NCBI RefSeq assembly: GCF_001984155.1 | Contig: NZ_MTQO01000042.1 | Span: forward strand, 124,001-188,000 | Direction of reading: 5' to 3' | Source: Actinosynnema sp. ALI-1.44 | GTDB taxonomy: Bacteria > Actinomycetota > Actinomycetes > Mycobacteriales > Pseudonocardiaceae | Length of the DNA stretch: 64,000 bases | Shown here: in pieces, positions 60,301 to 64,000 of the stretch | Layout of the letters: each line of letters begins with the position of its first letter | Numbering within the stretch: the stretch's first letter is position 1 | The notes under the pieces: generated by a model | Told to the model about the DNA's origin: nothing | What the model saw: the letters and a program-made list of their open reading frames with translations, nothing else | The model's database searches: none | Made by a program: the position numbers and the translations under genes

Positions 60301-63300
60301 CGACCCCAGCCACAGCGGCTCGTCGCGGTCCTGGCCGTAGGTGGCCAGCAGCGCCTGCGCTTCGATCGGGTCACCCAACTCGGTGCCGGTGCCGTGTGCC
60401 TCGACGACGTCCACATCGGACGTTGTGAGCCCGGCGCCGGACAGCGCCTGCCGGATGACCCGCTGCTGGGCCAACCCGTTCGGGGCGGTCAGGCCGTTCG
60501 ACTCACCGTCGGAGTTGACCGCGGAGCCCCTCAGCAGCGCCAGCACCTCGTGTCCGTTGCGCCGCGCGTCGGAAAGCCGCTCCAGCACGACGATCCCGAC
60601 GCCCTCACCCCAGCCCGTCCCGTCGGCCGCAGCGGCGAACGACTTGCACCGACCATCCGCGGCGAGGCCGCCCTGCCGCCCGAAGTCGGCGAACGCACCC
60701 GGGGTGGACAGCAAGGTGACGCCACCGGCAAGCGCGAGCGAGCACTCGCCCCGGCGCAACGCCTCGGCCGCGAGGTGCAGGGCGACCAGCGAAGACGAAC
60801 ACGCCGTGTCGACGGTCAGCGCCGGTCCCTGCAAGCCCAGTGCGTAGGCGACCCGGCCGGACAGCACACCGCCCGACGTGCCCGTGCCGATGAACCCGGC
60901 AGCGTCGCCGGACACACCACCCAGCTGTGTCAGGTAGTCGTGGTACATCAGGCCGCCGAACACCGCGGTGTCGCTGCCGCGCAGGGTGGCCGGGTCGATT
61001 CCGGCCCGTTCGAAGGCTTCCCACGCGGTTTCGAGGAAAAGCCGGTGCTGGGGGTCCATCACGAGTGCTTCGCGCGGGCTGATCCCGAAGAACCCGGCGT
61101 CGAACCGGGCCGCGTCGTAGAGGAACCCGCCTTCCCGGCAGAAGTCGCCAGCCATCGGCGGCAGGTCCCAGTTCCGGTCGGTGGGGAACGCCGAGATCGC
61201 GTCACCGCCCGCTTCGACGAGCTGCCACAACTGGTCCGGCGAGGCGACCCCGCCGGGGAAGCGGCAGGCCATCCCGACGATGGCGAGGGGTTCGCCGGGA
61301 CCGGCCGAACGCCGGGTGGTCGTGGCGACGCTTCCCCCGGCCCCGGACAGCTCCCTGACCAGGTAGTCGGTGAGGGCCAGCGGTGTCGGGTAGTCGAAGA
61401 CCAGGGTGGCCGACAGCCGCAGACCGGTCATCGAGTTGAGCAGGTTGCGGAAGTCCACGGCGGTGAGGGAGTCGAAGCCGAGGTCGCCGAACGGGCTGGC
61501 CGGGTCGATCGCGTCGACGGAGTGGCCGAGCACCGCGGCGGCGTGCTCGCGGATGAGGCCGAGCACGATCCGGTGCTGCTGCGCGGCGGGCGCCGTGGCG
61601 AGCTTGTCCCGCAGCGACGCGGCACCGGCCGCGGCGCTGTCCACCAGCCTGCGGTTCGGGGTCGGCACGATCCCTTCGAGCAGCGGTGGCAGCAGGCCAC
61701 GTGACGCCATGCCACGCAGAGCGGCCAGATCCAGGTGGACGGGCGCCAGTACGGGCATTCCCGTCGCCAATGCCTGATCCAGCAGCGAACACCCTTCGTC
61801 GTCGGACAGCCCGACGACCCCGGACCGCGCCATCCGCGCCAGGTCGGCGTCGGCCAGTTTCCCGGTCAGTTCGCTCAGCCGGGCCCACATGCCCCACGCC
61901 AGAGCCGTCGCGGGCAGGCCGTCGGCCCGGCGCCGCGCGGCCAGTGCGTCCACAAAGGAGTTGGCAGCGGCGTAGTTCGCCTGGCCCGCGGGGCCGAACG
62001 TGCCCGCGAGAGACGAGAACACCACGAAGGCCGAGACGTCGGGGCATAGCTCGTGCAGGTTGAGCACGGCGTTCACCTTCGGACGCAGCACCGGGTCGAG
62101 GCGTTCCGGGGTGAGCGACGTGAGCAGGGCGTCGTCGAGTGCTCCCGCTGTGTGCACCACGGCGCGCAGGGGCCGGTCGGCGGGGATCTGTGCGAGGACC
62201 GCGGCCAGCGCGTCCCGGTCGGCCACGTCGCAGGCCACCAGCGTCACCGAGGCACCGAGGTCGGTCAGGTCGTCGACCAACGCGGCGGCAGCCGGGGACT
62301 CCTTGCCGCTGCGGGACAGCAGCAGCAGATCGCGGGCGCCGTGCGTTCCGGCGAGGTGCCGTGCCACCAGGCCGCCGAGGGTTCCGGTGGCTCCGGTGAT
62401 CAGCACCGTGCCGTCTTCGACGTCCCAGTGCGCAGCCTCTGTCGGCTGTGTCCGGACGAGCCGGGGCACGTGCCGGGTTCCGTTGCGGACCGCGGCCTGC
62501 GGCTGCTCCCCGGCGAGGTCGGCGGGACCCGGTGTGGTCGTGTCGAGGTCTAGCAAGGCGAACCGGCCCGGGTGCTCGGTCTGCGCACTGCGGAGCAAAC
62601 CCCAGAGCGCAGCGGTGGCAAGGTCGAGCGGTCCGATGTCCGTGGGCACGGCGTTGTGGGTGACGACCACCAGCCGCGCGGGGTCGAACCGTTCGTCGGC
62701 GAGCCAGGCCTGTGCCAGTTCGAGCACCGATGCGGTGATCGCGCGCACCGAGTCGGCCAGCTCGCCTTCCGGTGCCTCCGGCGTGACGAACACCTGTTGC
62801 GGCAGTGCACGTCCGTTGTCCACCGCGGTACCGAGTGCCGTGAGGTCGGTGAAGGTCTGGGCGCCGAGGCACGCGGCCAGGCCGAACGGGTCACGACCGA
62901 CCACGACCGAGTCGATCTCGTTCGCGACCGCGTCCACGGGCTTCCACTCGACGTGGAACAGGTTGCCGCGCTGCCGGACCTCCTGCGGGCCGGGCGCCTG
63001 CCGCAGCACGAGGGAGTCGATCGCGGCGACCGGCTCACCGGCGTGGTCGGCCACGCTGATCGAGAGCGCGTTCCCTCCGGTGGGCGAGATCCGGACACGC
63101 AACGATGTGGCACCCGTCGCGTACAGGGCCACGCCACGCCACGCGAACGGCAGCCAGGGACCGGTGCTCTCGTTGCCGTCGCCGGTGCTGGCGATCGGCT
63201 GCACGGCGGCGTCGAGCAGCGCGGGGTGCAGGCCGAACCGGGACGCGTCGACACCTGCGGGCAGGGCGACCTCGGCGAAGACTTCCTCGCCACGGCGCCA

Positions 63301-64000
63301 GATTTCGCGGACGCCACGGAAGGCGGGGCCGTATTCGACGGTCATCGCGGCGAACCGCTCGTACAGCTCCGCCGCTGCCAGGGGTTCGGCGTCCGCTGGC
63401 GGCCATTCGGCGAGGTCGGCGTTCGCGCTCGGCGCGTCGGGGGCCAGCACGCCGGTGGCGTGCAGGGTCCAGGTCTGTTCGGTGAGGGGACCGTCGGTCG
63501 ACGACCGGATCCGCACCGGGCGGTGCCCGTGCTCGTCCGGGGCGTCGACCCAGACCTGCAACTGGACCGCTCCTGGTTCGGGGAGTACCAGCGGTGCTTG
63601 GAGAGTGAGCTCTGCCAAGGTGGGGCAGCCCACTTCGTCACCGGCACGGATGGCCAGGTCGACGAGGGCTGTCCCGGGGATCAACAGGTGCCCGGCCACG
63701 CGGTGGTCCGCCAGCCACGGCAACTGGTCCACCGACACACGCCCGGTCAGCAGCACCCCGCCGGTCCCGGGGATCGAGACGGCCGCACCCAGCAGCGGGT
63801 GCTCCACCACAGCCAGCCCCAGCCCCGAGGCGTCTCCGCCGGGGCCACCTGCGGAGGGCCAGAACCGCTGACGCTGGAACGCATACGTCGGCAGCGGCAC
63901 GCGCCGCGCATCGGGCCACTGGGTGAGGTATTCGGCCCAATCCACCGGCACACCCGCGGCCCACAGTTGCCCCGCCGAACGCAACACCTGGGTCATGTCG
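57400..64000 (-). CDS. Type I PKS, C-terminal part (gene cut by window edge)
   Basis: About 2200 aa are visible; the N-terminus lies beyond 64000. In order: end of an AT and its linker, DH (HRVAGHLLIP), KR (GATGTLG, NYAAAN, LDD so B-type), ACP (GFDSL, Ser near 840), KS about 906-1312 (DTACSSS), AT about 1415-1720 (GHSVGE, HAFHS: malonyl), a shortened KR and a final ACP (LGLSSL near 2155). The last KR keeps a GAGGALG nucleotide loop near 1957, but the segment with the catalytic Ser/Tyr/Asn is gone (VALFSDSEDNAAH instead of SS...NYAAAN), so the beta-keto group should stay. There is no TE. The chain would pass to another protein, plausibly the Gly-NRPS module. Confidence 0.92.
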   Translation of the reverse strand, partial: DMTQVLRSAGQLWAAGVPVDWAEYLTQWPDARRVPLPTYAFQRQRFWPSAGGPGGDASGLGLAVVEHPLLGAAVSIPGTGGVLLTGRVSVDQLPWLADHRVAGHLLIPGTALVDLAIRAGDEVGCPTLAELTLQAPLVLPEPGAVQLQVWVDAPDEHGHRPVRIRSSTDGPLTEQTWTLHATGVLAPDAPSANADLAEWPPADAEPLAAAELYERFAAMTVEYGPAFRGVREIWRRGEEVFAEVALPAGVDASRFGLHPALLDAAVQPIASTGDGNESTGPWLPFAWRGVALYATGATSLRVRISPTGGNALSISVADHAGEPVAAIDSLVLRQAPGPQEVRQRGNLFHVEWKPVDAVANEIDSVVVGRDPFGLAACLGAQTFTDLTALGTAVDNGRALPQQVFVTPEAPEGELADSVRAITASVLELAQAWLADERFDPARLVVVTHNAVPTDIGPLDLATAALWGLLRSAQTEHPGRFALLDLDTTTPGPADLAGEQPQAAVRNGTRHVPRLVRTQPTEAAHWDVEDGTVLITGATGTLGGLVARHLAGTHGARDLLLLSRSGKESPAAAALVDDLTDLGASVTLVACDVADRDALAAVLAQIPADRPLRAVVHTAGALDDALLTSLTPERLDPVLRPKVNAVLNLHELCPDVSAFVVFSSLAGTFGPAGQANYAAANSFVDALAARRRADGLPATALAWGMWARLSELTGKLADADLARMARSGVVGLSDDEGCSLLDQALATGMPVLAPVHLDLAALRGMASRGLLPPLLEGIVPTPNRRLVDSAAAGAASLRDKLATAPAAQQHRIVLGLIREHAAAVLGHSVDAIDPASPFGDLGFDSLTAVDFRNLLNSMTGLRLSATLVFDYPTPLALTDYLVRELSGAGGSVATTTRRSAGPGEPLAIVGMACRFPGGVASPDQLWQLVEAGGDAISAFPTDRNWDLPPMAGDFCREGGFLYDAARFDAGFFGISPREALVMDPQHRLFLETAWEAFERAGIDPATLRGSDTAVFGGLMYHDYLTQLGGVSGDAAGFIGTGTSGGVLSGRVAYALGLQGPALTVDTACSSSLVALHLAAEALRRGECSLALAGGVTLLSTPGAFADFGRQGGLAADGRCKSFAAAADGTGWGEGVGIVVLERLSDARRNGHEVLALLRGSAVNSDGESNGLTAPNGLAQQRVIRQALSGAGLTTSDVDVVEAHGTGTELGDPIEAQALLATYGQDRDEPLWLGSIKSNIGHTQAAAGVAGVIKMVQAMRHGVLPKTLHVDEPSPHIDWSAGAVELLTESRRWDVDGRPRRAAVSSFGISGTNAHVILEQVPAPAVAERPQEPVVVPWVLSAKSPEALREQAARLKARISGDPAVSPVDVAYSLLTARTAFKHRAVLVGSSRDELLAGLDSVEPVSGGVSGRVAVVFTGQGAQWAGMAAGLYGRFSVFTEAVDEICALMDLDPTIVTDPDAVVDPTGIAQRVLFMVEVALWRQLKAWGVDAEAVAGHSVGEIAAAHVAGVLSLEDACALVSARAKLMQALPEGGAMVSVAASEDAVAPLLVEGVSIAAINGPASVVLSGIGSAVDQVVGALGNVKTRKLRVSHAFHSALMEPMLADFAHAISGIGFGASSLTCVSTVTGAVVSDEWSDPGYWVRQVREPVRFADAVRALTVEVGTVLEIGPDAVLSVMGPDTVPATFLPTLRRDRDTETALVHALARLHIHGVTVDWKAFFAPYQAIRVDLPTYAFQRQHYWPKPAPRADVTSVDQLFWDAVDREDPTALAKVLDVDTNVEFEAVLSVLATWRRKQADDTAAAKLRHHLGWVAIPDTTTTLSGTWRIVVPEDAPFIQDCAAALTARGADVIVVTDPDAVGLLQLRTDAAETWTVTRGAVRVGTNEPLPDPVQAELWDRATTVVDLPQQLDQRAATWLAGVLASGTTEHRIAVRAGRAFARQLEQTQAPAASWRATGPVLVTGAGGALGARVARWAADCEATDLVLAGGGDDLAAELRERGVTVTLADAEAALATGWITAVLHTEPDVPVELTDGLSTVALFSDSEDNAAHRAWAARRRAAGRPATTIAVGTARDELLSKAVRSALADEADVVLTELAPATEPAVETTVVALCDRLVPLPDEDKHGVLLEVLVGEIAAVLGHSSGAAVEPDTEFFDLGLSSLAAVELRNRLIALTEIEIPVDVIYEYPTPDALAEYLRGALA

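Noticed and set aside
1..64000. CRISPR arrays, tRNA/rRNA genes, transposases, integrases
   Set aside because: Looked for but none could be supported by repeats, cloverleaf-like segments or protein motifs.

Overview
The window is high-GC, densely packed, strongly biased to G/C in third codon positions and full of ATGA/GTGA/TTGA gene overlaps. Together with XRE/DUF5753 regulators, a class III LanKC and large modular PKS genes this points to an actinomycete, most likely a Pseudonocardiaceae-type organism (inference from gene content only; no rRNA or phylogenetic marker is present). No tRNA, rRNA, CRISPR, IS element or integrase was recognised.

Left part (1-7733): a loose accessory region. It holds a flavin monooxygenase/acyl-CoA-dehydrogenase-like gene, a GNAT acetyltransferase, an XRE/DUF5753 regulator with a small Cys-containing partner, a second XRE-TPR regulator, a decayed and frameshifted peptidoglycan-binding hydrolase, and a deaminase-type toxin overlapping an Imm1-like immunity gene. 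At 7734-12086 follows a 1450-aa fusion of a helical-repeat region, a complete Hsp70 and a trypsin-like domain that has lost its catalytic residues.

Middle part A (12124-24461): a probable RiPP locus. A divergent pair of genes encodes a heterodimeric ABC exporter. Opposite it runs an operon: a 48-aa Cys-free precursor peptide, a perfect 28-bp palindrome, an unknown protein, a CYTH-fold protein, two complementary M16 peptidase-like proteins (one with HxxEH, one with only the C-terminal R/Y region), a class III lanthionine synthetase (LanKC: lyase, kinase, zinc-ligand-free cyclase), a cytochrome P450 and an APH(6)/hydroxyurea-type phosphotransferase. A LanKC with a precursor that has no cysteine, together with a CYTH protein, is the strongest candidate for an undescribed system.

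Middle part B (24519-35343): an MFS exporter divergent from an MmyB-like XRE regulator; a three-gene operon of FAD amine oxidase, a cucumopine-synthase/DUF3830-like protein and a P450 lacking the usual I-helix acid-alcohol pair; a PcfJ-like protein; an orphan DesK-type histidine kinase; and a secreted neocarzinostatin-family protein.

Right part (35492-64000, all on the minus strand): a type I PKS/NRPS cluster. The transcription order is PKS-2 (truncated by the window edge; ends ...DH-KR-ACP-KS-AT-inactive KR-ACP), a VinJ-like aminopeptidase, a thioesterase with Cys as nucleophile, an NRPS C-A(Gly)-PCP module, an FG-GAP/VCBS-repeat protein, then VinK-, VinL-, VinM-, VinN- and VinO-like genes in that order, and PKS-1 (loading ACP followed by two KS-AT-DH-KR-ACP modules). 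The Vin-type cassette makes and loads an aminoacyl-protected beta-amino acid, as in vicenistatin and fluvirucin. All visible ATs look malonyl-specific. The predicted product is an unbranched polyene with a beta-amino acid starter that acquires a beta-keto unit and then glycine, so a macrolactam or a tetramate-type product is plausible (inference).
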